Part shown: positions 47,901 to 58,699 of the stretch, in pieces | Layout: the number at the start of each line of letters is the position of its first letter | How positions within the stretch are numbered: the first letter of the stretch is position 1 | Assembly (NCBI GenBank): GCA_963995525.1 | Contig: OZ023214.1 | Coordinates: 54,192,839-54,256,838, forward strand | Direction: 5' to 3' | Origin: Escarpia spicata | Lineage: Eukaryota; Annelida; Polychaeta; Sabellida; Siboglinidae | Length of the DNA stretch: 64,000 nucleotides | Program-made: the position numbers and the translations under genes | The notes under the pieces: model-generated | The model's database searches: none | What the model was told of the DNA's origin: nothing | The model's input: the letters and a program-made list of their open reading frames with translations, nothing else

Positions 47901-50900
47901 AATAATACATCATTATCATAACTATGTACCACATTTTTATTTGTTGAAATTGAAATGGACTGGATGTTTATTTAATTACAAGTCCTTTTTAAATGTTGTT
48001 CAGTCACCAATGCCTCAATTCATTCGCAAGATATTGTAAGTCTACACAGAGTGTTCTACCATCAAGTTACCTGATGGATACCACAGCATTATTGGGGTCA
48101 GCACACTGTTGGTTTTCCCATAGGCGACCATGTTAACGTTTTGTCTGATTATAAGAAAACGTGACCTATAAAATATCTTAAACTTCTCACCTGCTGTTAT
48201 CATCATTTCAATGACATGCCGATAGATTTTTTTTAAATTGCATACTTCTAGCTCTCGTAAAATGCCTGTATGTGTGACACCCGTCAATATTTACAAATGC
48301 TGGCAAGAATTATTCCGCAAACAGGTCACACAGGCAAATTGCTGCCAAATATCCTTGTACAATCACACATCAAAATCTCCCTACTCAAATGCACTTATGT
48401 CACAGCATGTGAATTTTGTAAAAAAATCATTTCTCAGAAATACACTGCAGTTTTCTTTGAGTGCAACGAACAGGAAGTTTAACTAGAACATGACCCCTAT
48501 TGGTGACTTCTACTCACCCAACTGTCTGTTATCACTAGTGAGTTCCATTCACCCAACCATCTATTATCACTGGTGAGTTCTACCCACCCAACCATCTATT
48601 ATCACTGGTGACTTATACTCACCCAACCATGTGATACCACTGGTGAGTTTTACCCACCCAAACTTATGTTATCACTGGTGAGTTATAATCACCCAATTGT
48701 CTGTTATCACTGGTGAGTTCTACTCACCCACCCATCTATTATCACTGGCGAGTTCTGCTCACCAAACCATCTATTACCATCGGTGAGTTCCACTCACCCA
48801 AATGTCTGTTGTCACTAGTGATTTCTACTCATGGTCACCCAACTTTCTGGTAGTGTTATCACTGATGAGTTCTACCATTGCATTCCAAATAAACATATAT
48901 ATGTATATAGCTAATTACTTCTACTAAAAATGCCAGCCTATATAGTCTTATTCGGGTCTGTATGCATATTTAATGTTGGCAGTTCCACCCTATGTTTTTA
49001 TTTGGATCTATGGTTACCGGTATTTAATTCTGTTACTTCCACCCTACATGTTTTATATTTGGATCTATACAGATATTTACATGCATTGCCAATTAAATGT
49101 TCTATTTTCTTGCCAGCGAATCGACAAAGTCCCATTTTTTATTATATTTACTTATTATGGTGCATTTTGATGTGAAATGTGGGATAGGCAGTGTAGTTGG
49201 AATTTAAATGAGTCCTTATTTCTAAATCCTTGATTTACTGTGTCTTTTGTGAAAAAGTTTTCAAACTGTGCAGATCATGGGTCCATGAAGCATTAGACAA
49301 ATCCCAATCAACACCGGCAGTAGATTTTATTTTTAAGAAGAATAACGTATTTTGTTTTGAAGTGTTGAAAAGAAACAGTGCTGTGAGAGCTTACCATATA
49401 GCCAAGCTACTAACTAATATAATGTGTTGTCTTACTAGTACATAGTATACATTTATGTCAAAATTTAAATACTCAGACAACACATTAGTTTGTGCTGTTT
49501 TAAACAGTGTCACCAAGTGGCACTGCATCAGTCTTTGTAATTTATGTGTAGGTCATCTATAATAATTATGCAAGTTACATAACCGAGGTTAGATTACCAC
49601 AGGTGCGCACTACTCACCCTATTGTGCTCTCCATGGTTGGGCGAAAAGATCCATAGACGAACCTGTAGACAATGCTTGATTTGCCTACACCCGACTCCTG
49701 CAAATATGCACAATAAAGGCATTAGATATTAAGGTAGGTTAATAATATTATGGCCTGTATGGGTTGGCAAGTTGAGGCTAGGTGGTAAACTGGAAAAAAA
49801 GTGAAGATAATTGTTGGGGGGTTAATCATTTAATAGCATTTTTGTGTGTGCCATGTGCATGCCATTTAAAACTATCTGGGCATATGATTTTTATTTTAAC
49901 TTCATGTTATACAGTATAAATTATACATAATAATAAACTTCTATACAGCCTGTACTGTCTATATCTTCAGGAATATGAGCTTAGAGGCGCAATATATATT
50001 ATCACGTACTGAGAGCACAAATATATTTTAACAAAGCAGAACCAACTTAAAAATTTAACCGTTCAATGTTTATAAGAATACCGGTAGCCTCGCTGTCACT
50101 CAAACCATTGCGTTGTCACTCAAATTCCCAAAAAGCAAGCGTATCTTCAGCAAACATGGACTATATAAAATGGTTGGCTGCTTATAATAAAAAATGCCCA
50201 TGAAAGTCACAATTCATTGCCTAGATCTATAATAGTACACGAGTCAACACTGATTGATTTAACATGAAACCATCAAAATATAATGGTGATTCTGGCCAAA
50301 GAGAATGTTATGTACATTTTTTTGTGGTGACAGCTGTGGTTAAATCACTGAACCATCAAATAATTGATCAGAAATTCACATCCTGATTAGCACTTATTCT
50401 CTTGCAATGTAAAGCCCATCAGCAAGCTGATTAAGTACTATGTTGTAAATACACCAGCTCTCATCACACAGTTTAATAATTTTCTTGTTGTTTAAATTGA
50501 TAATTCGTACTTGTTTGCAGTTCTTCCATGTCATACATGACACCATGTCAAATGCTATAAGTTTACCTATGTTGTGCATAAAAAATAATGTTGTTATTTA
50601 TGTTGTGCATAAAAAATAATGTTGTTATTTATGTGTGACGATATTGCCCGCTAAACGGACTATGAATCGTGGCTAGTTTGCTGAATAACAAAAGGCAAGT
50701 GATTGTTTGTAAAAGAGCTTTATATACATCATCATCATCATTGTGCAGCCGTAGCATCCCATGGTTGGGCGAAGGCCTCAGCATGTCGTTTCCAAATCTG
50801 CCTGTCTTGCGTTTTCTTTATATATATATATTATTTATATATAATAATAAACTTTATTTATACACCATCAAATCCGGGACTAATGACCCCCGTTCACGGG

Positions 50901-51261
50901 TGTTTACAAATTGCCAATCATCTAAGAAGCATAAAAACACTTTTAAGAGAATAAATAAGAAAATAAATTAAATTAGCAAACACTATCCTAGTATATAGTG
51001 TATGCATATATATATATAAGCCTAAGTATTGTAAAATTACGGGTAAATGCAATGATAAAATAAACGATTAGCAAAAGTGCTGAACAGCTGAACCTACTGG
51101 AAAAAATATATATATAATAAAAATATATATATAAATAAATACAAAATAAATAAAATAAAAGCCTAATTTACATTAAATAATTTGATTAGATACTAAAATG
51201 TGATTCTTAGATAAATAAGACTAAAAATGTATTAAAACTATATGCATGAATAAAGCAAGTC

Positions 51262-51301
<40 letters not shown>

Positions 51302-54300
51302 TATATATAAAGATCTTTTGCAAACAATCACTATATATAAAGCAGAAGTTATTGTTGTATGAATATATTATGCAAATAACAGAATTGAAATCATCATTAC
51401 CTAGCCAACATAATTATATAAATGAGAACAACAAAAGTGGTGAACCAACCACGCACAGGTGGAAGGACACACCTAATCAACTTAATAACAATTATGTGGC
51501 TTATCAATAAAACTCCTGGTACATAATAATCAAGAAAGGGAAAGCGCAGTAATATTGAGAAACAACTTTTTTTAAACTGTAATAACATATAAATAGCACC
51601 TTTGCAAGAAGAGCGGGAATGAAAGAGAGGCCAACTGTTGTAGTTTGCGGAGTTTGTCATAATACACGATTGTGCACCATACATTTCAAATATAGGCTGC
51701 AGCATTGCCCACATAAATGTCATTTGTGTTTTGTTCAAATGGTGGTTTTATGTGTGACGGTATTGCCTACTACACTGACTATGAATCGTGGCTGGTTTGC
51801 TGAATAACACAAGGTTTTATGACTAAATAGAAAAAGATATCTTTGCAATGGTATCGAATCTGTTTTTGTGGGATCATTAATTATATGGTAAATGCGGACT
51901 TGGAAAATGTGTTTCATGGGTATCGCTTATATTTGTTTTAATTGGGTACCTATTGAATAGCTAATAACATATTTATGTTAACTCCATCGCTTTACTGAAA
52001 ATACTTGATATCTAGCATGACAGGGAACGCATGGTCAAACAATATAACATTGATTGATTTACAATTTTGTTTTTGAAAAATAACATAACATATTCTTAAC
52101 AATTACACCAACATACGCAGAATAGCTGGTTAAACAAATAGTTTAACAGTAATTGGTAGGTGTACTAGCAATGATACCACAACAATAATTTTTTTGAAAT
52201 AAGAAACAACAGTTACAAAAACATATGCTGTTTGCCTTTCGTGTTGATCCATCTCTTGCAAAAGAGTTGGTAAAAGTGGCTGATGTAATCGTATAATTAA
52301 CTTATGATTGACCATTTAATGATAACACTATGCTGTTCATATCATTGTTATAAAATGTTATAAATTTAACACAACTGGTGCCTCTGGAATAAAAACACTT
52401 ATTGTTCAAAATATATTATAATCATCCAGATTTTGTTCTGGTTGTTGGCTAGACTGCCATACGCACTGCCAAAAGTTTATTCAATGTAACTGACAAGTAG
52501 TGGCTACCAGAAATGCTTTGTCAAAGCATGCTTCCAATATTGTTTCTCTTGGATAGTATCTTGTGGAAGAATTTGACATTTTACTCCTGGATACTCTCAT
52601 AATACAACCACATCAATAAGGCCACCATTGTAGCTACTATGTGTGACATTCTCTTCTTTGACCACCAGCCTGCTCACTTGACCATTTCACTAATACTGTC
52701 TACAATGCCCTTGCCATTTCATGTTGCTAACAAATTCCTGCCCAATGTCATATCATACTATTCTTCCCATAGGTTGTCACTGGAGGTATGGGAATAAGAA
52801 TCTTGATTTGAATTGAAAATGTGCTCTATCTGAGACTATCAAGGTGATCTTGTTTCATCAATACTTCTAGTAGTTTTTAAAAATATATCTTCCAATCCAG
52901 AAAATGTATCCTAAAATTGGTATATTGTAATTCAGCCAAGATAATGGCATAATTCTCAGTGATTCCACTATTTATTCACGCATACTTCTGGCACTAAAGA
53001 ATAGAGTGTGGCTTCAACACAATTTGACCATCTGTACGTATGGCAAAACTAAGATGACCGTTGCCCACCAGATGACAGGAAATAATGTTAATTGCAAAAG
53101 GTTAATTATATTGAAATGCTATACATAAGTTTTTGCTTCTTCTAACCAATTTTCTTTGACTGTACTAGGCTTTGTAATGTTCAGTTCAATGTTCATTCAT
53201 TGTGTCCCTGTTGAAGTTGGGAGAAGTCAGTGTAATTAGTTATATGTTTATAATGTTGTGCAAATCCCACTATATGAATTAATAATGACTATGATGAGGA
53301 TAATGTGTGTTAATATCACACAGAAATTGCATACATATTATAATTCTGTTTAAAAATGGAACCAAACAAACATGGTGTATAGTGTCGGACATAGAGTGTC
53401 GGACGTACATTTGTTTATGTATGTCCGACACTGAAGTTGCTGGTTAATTAGCATGTGTATGATCAAACAAAATTATCATTTTGTTTACTCAAATACATCA
53501 AATTAACAGTGTATCTCAGTTTGTATAATCTTGCAACCATCCAATAGCAGTAGAGATTTAGTTTTAGTTCAAATTTTGCAAATAGGTTAATATATGTATA
53601 GGAGTAATATATGTATACCATATAAAAATGGATAATCCTACTTTAAAATTTATAGTAGATATAAATATTTTGGTTGTGTTTTTTATAAAATATTCTCATT
53701 ATCGTTGTCATGTCATTAGTTGCATTATAAGCTATTATATAATATCTATTGAAAAAAATTAATGTGATATCCAAAACTATGGAATATTACCTTTCAAATT
53801 AGACCATTCTTGCCCCATTTCAACCAGTTTCAAAAAATGACATGTTGGTTTACCTGAACGCGGAACTGATCATGCATATATATAGCCATTCCAAGCTAAC
53901 ATATATACATCATATAATTTTTATTTGAAAACTGGAACTTTTTGGGGGTAATAAATATGAAATATCCCATGGATATGTGACTTCCATCCTATCACCATGG
54001 TCCAGGATGACACAACCCTCCGAATGCCCTAAAATATAACAAATGCTCACAGTTTTTTTTGACAGAGAATTTTCCATGGAAAGGTTCATCTGGCCAGATT
54101 GAAATCGGCAGCTAAAAATAGCCAACTGGCAAACTATTGCAGCAGAGTACAATTGGCTTGTCAGTTATTCAGAGTTTCTTGGGCTGAGAAGATGCAATCT
54201 ACCTCATTGTGATGTCACGGAAATCACAGAAATAAGTATTTTGTTTTATTTTCCAGGGAAATATATAGTTTAGAAAAAATCCTTTATGTTTGTAAATCTG

Positions 54301-56154
54301 TAAGTACTAAACTAACTAGGGTTGGCCTAATGTATAATGTAAGTGTTTTATTGTAGTTAGGAAATCTACTTCAAGGTCTGTCACGGAAGTCACACGATTT
54401 GTTACAGAAGTCACATTACACAAGTATTTTTGTGTTTTTATTTCCTAGGAAATACCTAATGTAGAAATGTCGGACATGTTTATGAATCTCCTACAATTAG
54501 AGTAACTGAGACATACATAATTTATGTATAATGTAAGTGTTCTATTGTTGTAAATAAATGCAAAAAAATTGAACTCTGTTATGGAAGACACGCTGAGTTG
54601 CCATGGAAATCACACCATACAAGTAACACATACACTTAGTTAAGCATGTATGATCATACAAATTATGGACTTTTTTCATAAACAAAAGATTTTATATTAT
54701 GTTCCTTGAGTTACTACTCGTGAGCCATGATGCCACTCAGTCACTCAGAGAGAAAATATAATCATGTGTGTATCAGGAGATGTACAAAATATTTCAAGAA
54801 AAGCAAATATGGGAATGCTTAAGTAAACAAAAGAAGACCTGCTAGGACTTGTGTGTAAGAAGGAAGCAGATAAATTAAACAGTAAAAACATACGAACAGA
54901 AAACTTCTGAAACCTTAAATTATGTAATACAAGATAACTTTTACAATGTACGTTATTTAGTCAATATTTACTATCATAACCCTTGCACTATATTGTGCAT
55001 GTTATTAATATGTACCATTATAGACTTAGTTAATGTGCAGTTCTTGAATTAAATCATTACCTTTCCTTCTAGATGCTGCAGCTAAATGACAAGGATGTTT
55101 GTTTGAATTTCCTGTACAGAAGTGGTAATTTTTACAACTGGAATCCCATTAAGGATAATCATATATATGTCCAATACCAACCCCGAATAAAGTTAATAAT
55201 ATTAGGTGTAATTTTGTTCTGCTGACACTGTAAGAAGCCAGGAAACTAGCTTTGAGCATGCATACCAGACTAACCAGAGATCTGTTTATTTCAAGTAGTC
55301 ACAATAATTTAAATGAACCTACAATGTAATTTTAACCGTAATTCATTAATTTTTTTATCCTTCATTTATTTCATAGATACACAGGATTTGGAAATTATAT
55401 TATTTTGAGAAATTTGGATCATCAAATTGTACTTAGGACTTTATCTGTTTACTGTTATTTGTGTTTTGGGAGTTTTATGAAAATAAATAATAACAATTTA
55501 ACAACTTTTGCATTTTGTTTTATACTGGTGATTCAGTGGTGAAGCTACTTGTCATAGAAGTCATGTTTTTTCTGTCACGGATGACACACACATCAAATAT
55601 TCTCTAAAAACATAAAATGACTGATTGCTGATAGCTTGCCTCATTTAGGAATCTTCAAACCTCCATGTAGTCATTTATGTGAGACAAAACGGTGTATCTC
55701 TCCTAGAAGACTACGAAATGGATGTCAGGAAGTCAAATTTTTTACATATTATATTCCCTGTGAAATTTTTGACTGATTTCAAAAAAAAATTCGCTAAATT
55801 AAAGAGCTGTTCATGGTCTTTGAAATAACTGTACAGCAGTTCAGATTTGTTCAGGAATTTAGATGCAGTAGAACAATATCACTACAATTTGAGTAGCTTT
55901 TGTTACGGAAGTCACGCTGGAATGGCTGATAATAGTGCTATACACACATAATTATTACAATTGGTCAATGAATTACTTAATAGAACGTTGCCCAGCGCTG
56001 GAGGAAACAACTAAAGCATATTTGGGCAGTCAGTACGATATAAAATATGTAATTTACACAGTATAACATTATTGTAAAATAAACGTGATGAAATGATGAT
56101 TACGTAGCTTTAACTTACCCCTAATAAACAAATTTTTACTTCTTTTACAGCCAT
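32835..56154 (-). CDS. Rab22/Rab31-type small GTPase, seven exons
   Basis: This is a small GTPase of the Rab22/Rab31 group, which acts on early endosomes and endosome-to-Golgi/plasma membrane traffic. Exons (minus strand): 56154-56119, 49697-49618, 47793-47712, 42695-42624, 40354-40231, 33383-33291 and 32941-32835. Phases join without a shift to give 594 nt, 197 residues plus stop; human RAB22A has 194. Seen directly are the P-loop GESGVGKS (12-19), switch I Thr37 in STIGASFMTK, WDTAGQE (59-65), NKCD (118-121), ETSAK (146-150) and a terminal Cys-Cys for prenylation. All introns are GT-AG. The start codon heads the usual N-terminus ending KICLLG. The symbol is left blank because the RAB22A versus RAB31 split is a vertebrate matter. 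Nothing suggests a pseudogene. Confidence 0.95.
33291..33383 (-). CDS. Rab22-like exon 6
   Basis: Encodes [18 protein letters not shown] and the final helix to LFMEI. The acceptor is TTTATAG, the donor GTGAGT, phase 1. Confidence 0.95.
34157..34344. repeat. Tandem duplication, 94-bp unit, two copies
   Basis: 34157-34250 and 34251-34344 differ at a single position (GTGGGAAT versus GTGGAAAT), so the duplication is recent. It lies in Rab intron 5. Confidence 0.95.
35281..35960 (-). pseudogene. 3' fragment of a CR1/jockey-like LINE in Rab intron 5
   Basis: On the minus strand the order is [15 protein letters not shown] (RT palm/thumb region, about 35945-35900), [14 protein letters not shown] (about 35695-35655) and a C-terminal domain with [14 protein letters not shown] and [13 protein letters not shown] (35410-35290). 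These are hallmark 3' motifs of CR1-like elements. Frameshifts separate them. Confidence 0.75.
35962..36100 (+). pseudogene. Short RTE-type LINE fragment
   Basis: CATCTGGGTAAGAG and GGTCATAGACGTGATAGAAC correspond to 46540-46590 of the RTE-type element on the plus strand. It abuts the previous fragment, with strand opposite to it. Confidence 0.6.
36290..39360 (-). pseudogene. Near-complete LINE (endonuclease + RT) in Rab intron 5
   Basis: Read on the minus strand: an APE-type endonuclease at about 39330-38640 ([41 protein letters not shown]); a linker with [13 protein letters not shown] (38430); RT from 38130 ([50 protein letters not shown]); the catalytic box FTDDCALL near 37180; [10 protein letters not shown]; then a C-terminal region with QLHWASHVL and a finger-like [12 protein letters not shown] near 36370. 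Stops and frameshifts interrupt it, and one Lys of the KAFD motif reads TIAF. It lies in the same transcriptional sense as the Rab gene. Confidence 0.88.
39361..39904. other. Intronic sequence with short internal repeats
   Basis: GCGAAGATCCAACT occurs near 39520 and again near 39612, with TTAGGCGA words around them. Possibly a small transposon end; not assigned. Confidence 0.35.
39905..40230 (-). repeat. Tandem array of copies of the exon 5 end with its 5' splice site
   Basis: Directly beyond the exon 5 donor (minus sense) about seven units of 45-49 bp follow. Each resembles the exon end GATCTAGAGGACTTAAGGGA...GAGGTAGG. Units read GTGATCTGGTGGACTTAAG-like, then a GTGCAACACAGAG-like part and GTAGG. 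Translating the better units gives CDLVDLREV, paralleling CDLEDLREV of the protein. GTAGG positions fall near 40226, 40180, 40134 (altered), 40088, 40040, 39991 and 39946. Confidence 0.85.
40231..40354 (-). CDS. Rab22-like exon 5
   Basis: Encodes [23 protein letters not shown] and EDLREVQHR with the guanine-specificity NKCD motif. The donor GTAGGA is the first of a tandem series of similar sites (see 39905-40230). Phase 1 at the 3' end. Confidence 0.95.
40490..41040. repeat. Minisatellite, ~27-28-bp unit, Rab intron 4
   Basis: About 19 copies of a unit with AGTTACAGTTCAGCACTATGG followed by AGCATGT or ACAAGT. The array begins about 135 bp upstream of the exon 5 acceptor, so exon 5 is flanked by minisatellites on both sides. 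Open frames across the array are by-products. Confidence 0.92.
42326..42480 (-). promoter_or_regulatory. CpG-bearing segment with a strong donor in Rab intron 4
   Basis: Against an AT-rich background, this ~150 bp has many CpG and ends (minus strand) in CGGAGGTAAGTTG, a consensus donor. GCATGCG near 42451 resembles a half NRF-1 site. It could be an alternative first exon/promoter in sense with the Rab gene or of a nested transcript. No RNA evidence is available. Confidence 0.3.
42624..42695 (-). CDS. Rab22-like exon 4
   Basis: 24 codons, [20 protein letters not shown] and onward to ITRE. Acceptor TTTTAG, donor GTAGGA. Confidence 0.95.
43190..44660 (+). pseudogene. RTE-type LINE, 5' part (endonuclease and RT)
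   Basis: Plus-strand frames encode [11 protein letters not shown] and [12 protein letters not shown] (endonuclease, 43210-43330), [12 protein letters not shown] (43478), then RT pieces near 44280-44620: [38 protein letters not shown] and [11 protein letters not shown]. Premature stops occur throughout. The sequence breaks at 44660 in the middle of the expected [15 protein letters not shown] motif, where the hAT-like element has inserted. It lies in Rab intron 3, antisense to the gene. Confidence 0.85.
44653..44660 (+). repeat. Left 8-bp target-site duplication
   Basis: TCAAGAGA precedes the CAGGGCCTCA terminus and matches TCAAGAAA at 45932-45939 in 7 of 8 positions. Confidence 0.8.
44661..45931. 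mobile_element. hAT-like non-autonomous element, 1271 bp
   Basis: The left end CAGGGCCTCACCCAG and right end (reverse complement CAGGGCCTCAACCAG) form short inverted repeats with the CAGGG start typical of hAT elements, flanked by an 8-bp duplication. Removing the element and one duplication restores continuity of the LINE motif across the site. The interior is AT-rich, has no transposase, and has subterminal GACGGGTGGACGGG-like words at the right end. Confidence 0.85.
45932..46840 (+). pseudogene. RTE-type LINE, 3' part
   Basis: Continues the element split at 44660: GDTISPKLF, then [16 protein letters not shown] (the expected ADD catalytic loop reads AND), [34 protein letters not shown] and [14 protein letters not shown]. 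It ends in a (GAT)n tail at about 46825-46842. The 3' end is also found alone at 50725-50815. Confidence 0.88.
47011..47436. mobile_element. MITE candidate, ~426 bp
   Basis: The ends share an inverted ATCCATAAAGTA core (left GGAGTCATCCATAAAGTATG; right reverse complement GGCACTATCCATAAAGTACG). No transposase. ATCCATAAAGTACG-type termini are, from memory, frequent in invertebrate MITEs. Target duplication not resolved. Confidence 0.5.
47712..47793 (-). CDS. Rab22-like exon 3
   Basis: The acceptor is CTTCCAG. It encodes [11 protein letters not shown] and IWDTAGQEK, covering interswitch and switch II start. The donor is GTGAGG, phase 0. Confidence 0.95.
48490..48870. repeat. Minisatellite, 35-bp unit, about ten copies, Rab intron 2
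   Basis: Units of about 35 bp (landmarks near 48511, 48546, 48581, 48616, 48651, 48686, 48721) contain GGTGAGTTCTACTCACCCA. This palindromic core carries a GTGAGT on both strands. On the minus strand, GGGTGAGTAG is also the exact context of the exon 2 donor at 49611-49620. Confidence 0.9.
49618..49697 (-). CDS. Rab22-like exon 2
   Basis: The acceptor is TTTGCAG. It encodes the rest of the P-loop and switch I start ([10 protein letters not shown] to ESTIG). The donor is GTGAGT, phase 2. Intron 2 is 1824 bp. Confidence 0.95.
50569..50630. repeat. 31-bp tandem duplication
   Basis: TATGTTGTGCATAAAAAATA and the following TGTTGTTATT occur twice in a row without difference. Confidence 0.9.
50630..50697 (+). 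repeat. Dispersed repeat pair, first member
   Basis: ATGTGTGACG...ACTATGAATCGTGGCT...TTTGCTGAATAACA matches 51750-51812 with about 85-90% identity. Possible SINE or MITE piece; no ends defined. Confidence 0.65.
50725..50815 (-). pseudogene. Isolated 3' end of an RTE-type LINE
   Basis: ATCATCATCATTGTGCAGCC...GGGCGAAGGCCTCAGCATG is the reverse complement of 46765-46840, including the GAT tail. A 5'-truncated insertion. Confidence 0.85.
51750..51812 (+). repeat. Dispersed repeat pair, second member
   Basis: Matches 50630-50697 (ATGTGTGACGGTATTGCC, ACTATGAATCGTGGCTGG). Same orientation. Confidence 0.65.
53395..53432. repeat. Hairpin with 16-bp arms
   Basis: AGTGTCGGACGTACAT, loop TTGTTT, then ATGTATGTCCGACACT. 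One position is a G-T-type mismatch. An extra AGTGTCGGAC precedes it at 53381. Confidence 0.85.
54205..55950. repeat. Diverged repeats with a TCACGGAAGTCAC motif
   Basis: GTCACGGAAATCACA near 54215, GTCACGGAAGTCACA near 54381, a related word near 54590 and GTTACGGAAGTCACG near 55902 mark an old ~180-bp tandem repeat (54205-54620) with outlying pieces. Each early copy also has a TTTATTTCC...GGAAATA segment. Confidence 0.55.
56119..56154 (-). CDS. Rab22-like exon 1
   Basis: 12 codons, [12 protein letters not shown], followed by the GTAAGT donor. Phase 0. Intron 1 is 6421 bp. Confidence 0.93.
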
Positions 56155-56900
56155 TTCAGCAGCGGCATGTCATCGGCGTTATTCCTTAACTGGATAAGCT
56201 GAACAAGCAAGAAGTTCGTAAAACAGAAAATGAAATATGGAAATATAACTAGCTTGTCATGTCAAAGCACAGCATGCTGGTGGTGAAAACTTTAACCCAA
56301 GTCCAAACTGTAAACACAAATAATAAACCTAGACAAGAAATAACGCCATTTTAAATGTCATGTGACTCGATTGCTTCGCGGATGATTCGGCATATAGTAG
56401 GTTCGGCCCACGCCGACAGATAGTTCAGTCCGGTCGTTTCGGCTCAAGCTAGTCTTAAGTTTTAAATGTCGTTTCTCCATACACCCCCTTCTGGTGTTAA
56501 TATAGATGTTGTGCAGTTCGCATTGCGAAGGGTGCGTGAAACTGAATTTGAAAAATAACAAAAAAGTAAAAATATAATTGTGTAAACTAATTAAGTGAAA
56601 TTAATAATTTGTGCAGATTAAAAACACAGTCTTTGCATCTATAGTCTGGTAAGGTGGGCTGGACCGACAAGGTAGATGGTATTCAGCATAGTAGCGGTAA
56701 TTATAAGCAACGGGAATCTAAAAACGTTCGCATCGGCGTACATTGTATAGTAACCAGGCCAGAAGTCTCAGAAACTTGCATTCATAATGTTCTAGAGGCA
56801 TTAATTACAAAATTGTGAGAAGGTGGACCAGCCACCTTTAATTTAATTTGAAGGTGCTGAATCTAGTGTTGGGTTTTGCACGTCACCTTGTCCCGTCAGC
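56155..56900 (-). promoter_or_regulatory. Upstream region of the Rab gene
   Basis: Contains a locally CpG-richer block at about 56360-56450 (CGCGGATGATTCGG, CACGCCGACAG), 200-300 bp before the ATG. This is the likely core promoter. No TATA is evident. The exact transcription start cannot be read from sequence. Confidence 0.4.
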
Positions 56901-58671
56901 GGAATTTATATTCGTAGGTAGACATAACATGTGCGGAGAACGTTCTTTTGCATAGGGCTAGGGGTAGTATTAAGAACTCTTTATCAGAAAGGAAAACTAG
57001 AAAACATCAAACAAGAAGCGACAAGACTGAGGATAAATATAATGGGAATGTGTGAAGTTAGATGGACAGGGGCAGGATTGATGACATCAGATAATAACAC
57101 AATAATTTACTCAGGAGGTGATAAACACGAAAGAGGAGTTGGAATTTTGTTGGATGAAGAAAGAGCAAAATGCTTACTAGGATACTGGACCATATCGGAT
57201 CGCATCCTCTTGGTGAAAATCAGTGGTAAACCATTTAACATTAACATCATACAAGTCTACGCACCAACCGCAGACAAATCTGATGAAGAGCACGATACCT
57301 TTTAGAATGATCTTGAATTAGCAAAATCACATTGCAAATCACAGGGGATTGTAATAGTTATGGGAGACTTTAATGCTAAAGTTGGTGGGGGAAGATGCGA
57401 AGACATAGTTGGACCATATGGCCTGGGGAGAAGAAATGAGAGAGGAGATAAACTAATAGAGTGGGCAAAATCTCATGACATGATTGTAGGAAACACCTAG
57501 TTCCAACAACACCCAAGAAAACTTTGGACTTGGAAAAGTCCAGGAGACCGTACACAGAACCAAATTAATTATATCCTGGTCAATAAAAGATTTAGAAATG
57601 CCCTACTGGTGGCAAAGACCTTTCCTGGGGCAGACTGCAATTCCGACCATGTGCCAGTGCGAGCCACATTCCGACTGAAACTGAAGAAAAGGAAAGGAGC
57701 AACAAAGAACGTGAAACTAGACATGAATATACTAAAATCAGATTCGGCGATCAAAGAGAAATTCAATGTAGCAGTACAAAACAGTTTCAATGTTCTGAAT
57801 CACATTCAAGATGTTGACGACCAATGGGAACAAATGAAGGAATCAATCACACAGGCTATTCCTAGGCAATGCAGAAAAGCAAAGAAAACATGGATGACTG
57901 ACGATATTCTAAAGTTGATGGATGAAAGGAGGAAAATTAAGCAAAATCATGATGCATATGTAGCAATGAACAAGGATATAACGGCCAAATGTAATCTAGC
58001 GAAAGAGGAATTGGCTTAATGAACAATGCAAAGAAACTGAACAGAAGAATAAGCACGACACAAAATCCATGCATGCTAGAATAAGAGAAATAACAGGGAA
58101 AAGAACATGCTCAGCTACAGGTTGCCTGAAATCTAAAGAAGGAAACATATTAATGGACAAAGACAAAATACTCGAGAGATGGTCAGAATATATTGGTGAA
58201 CTGTACGATGATGAAAGGGGTGAAAGACCATCAATTAAGAAGAACTTTGATGGTCCTCCTATGTTGAAGGACGAGGTTCGAAAAGCCATCAGATCAATGA
58301 AAAAGGGAAAAGCTGCTGGACGAGATAATATTACCACTGAAGTGATTGAGTGTTTAGAGGAATTTGGTATTAATATAGTAACATACTTCTTGAACAAAAT
58401 ATATGACAGCGGACGAATCCCAACTGATTTATCCAGATCCATTTTTGTAGCAATACCAAAGCAACCAGGTGCGATTGAATGTGAACTACACTGTACGATT
58501 AGTCTCATGAGTCACTTCACCAAGATGTTGCTTAAAATTATTATGACCAGAATGAGAAACAAAATAAAGCCGGAAATTGCCGAAGAACAATATGGATTTG
58601 TAGAAGACAAAGGTACAAGTAATGCAATATACATCCTACGAACACTGATTGAGAAATCACTGGAAGTGCAA

Positions 58672-58699
58672 AAAGATCTGTATGTATGTTTTATTGATT
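58672..58699 (+). repeat. 28-bp direct repeat, left copy
   Basis: AAAGATCTGTATGTATG and following TTTTATTGATT; matches 59226-59253 with one difference. Confidence 0.9.

Larger units (their letters stand above)
49698..56118. other. Rab intron 1
   Basis: A 6.4-kb AT-rich intron. Apart from the repeats listed separately, I see no gene in it. TA microsatellites lie near 50818-50850 and 51265-51310. Confidence 0.7.
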
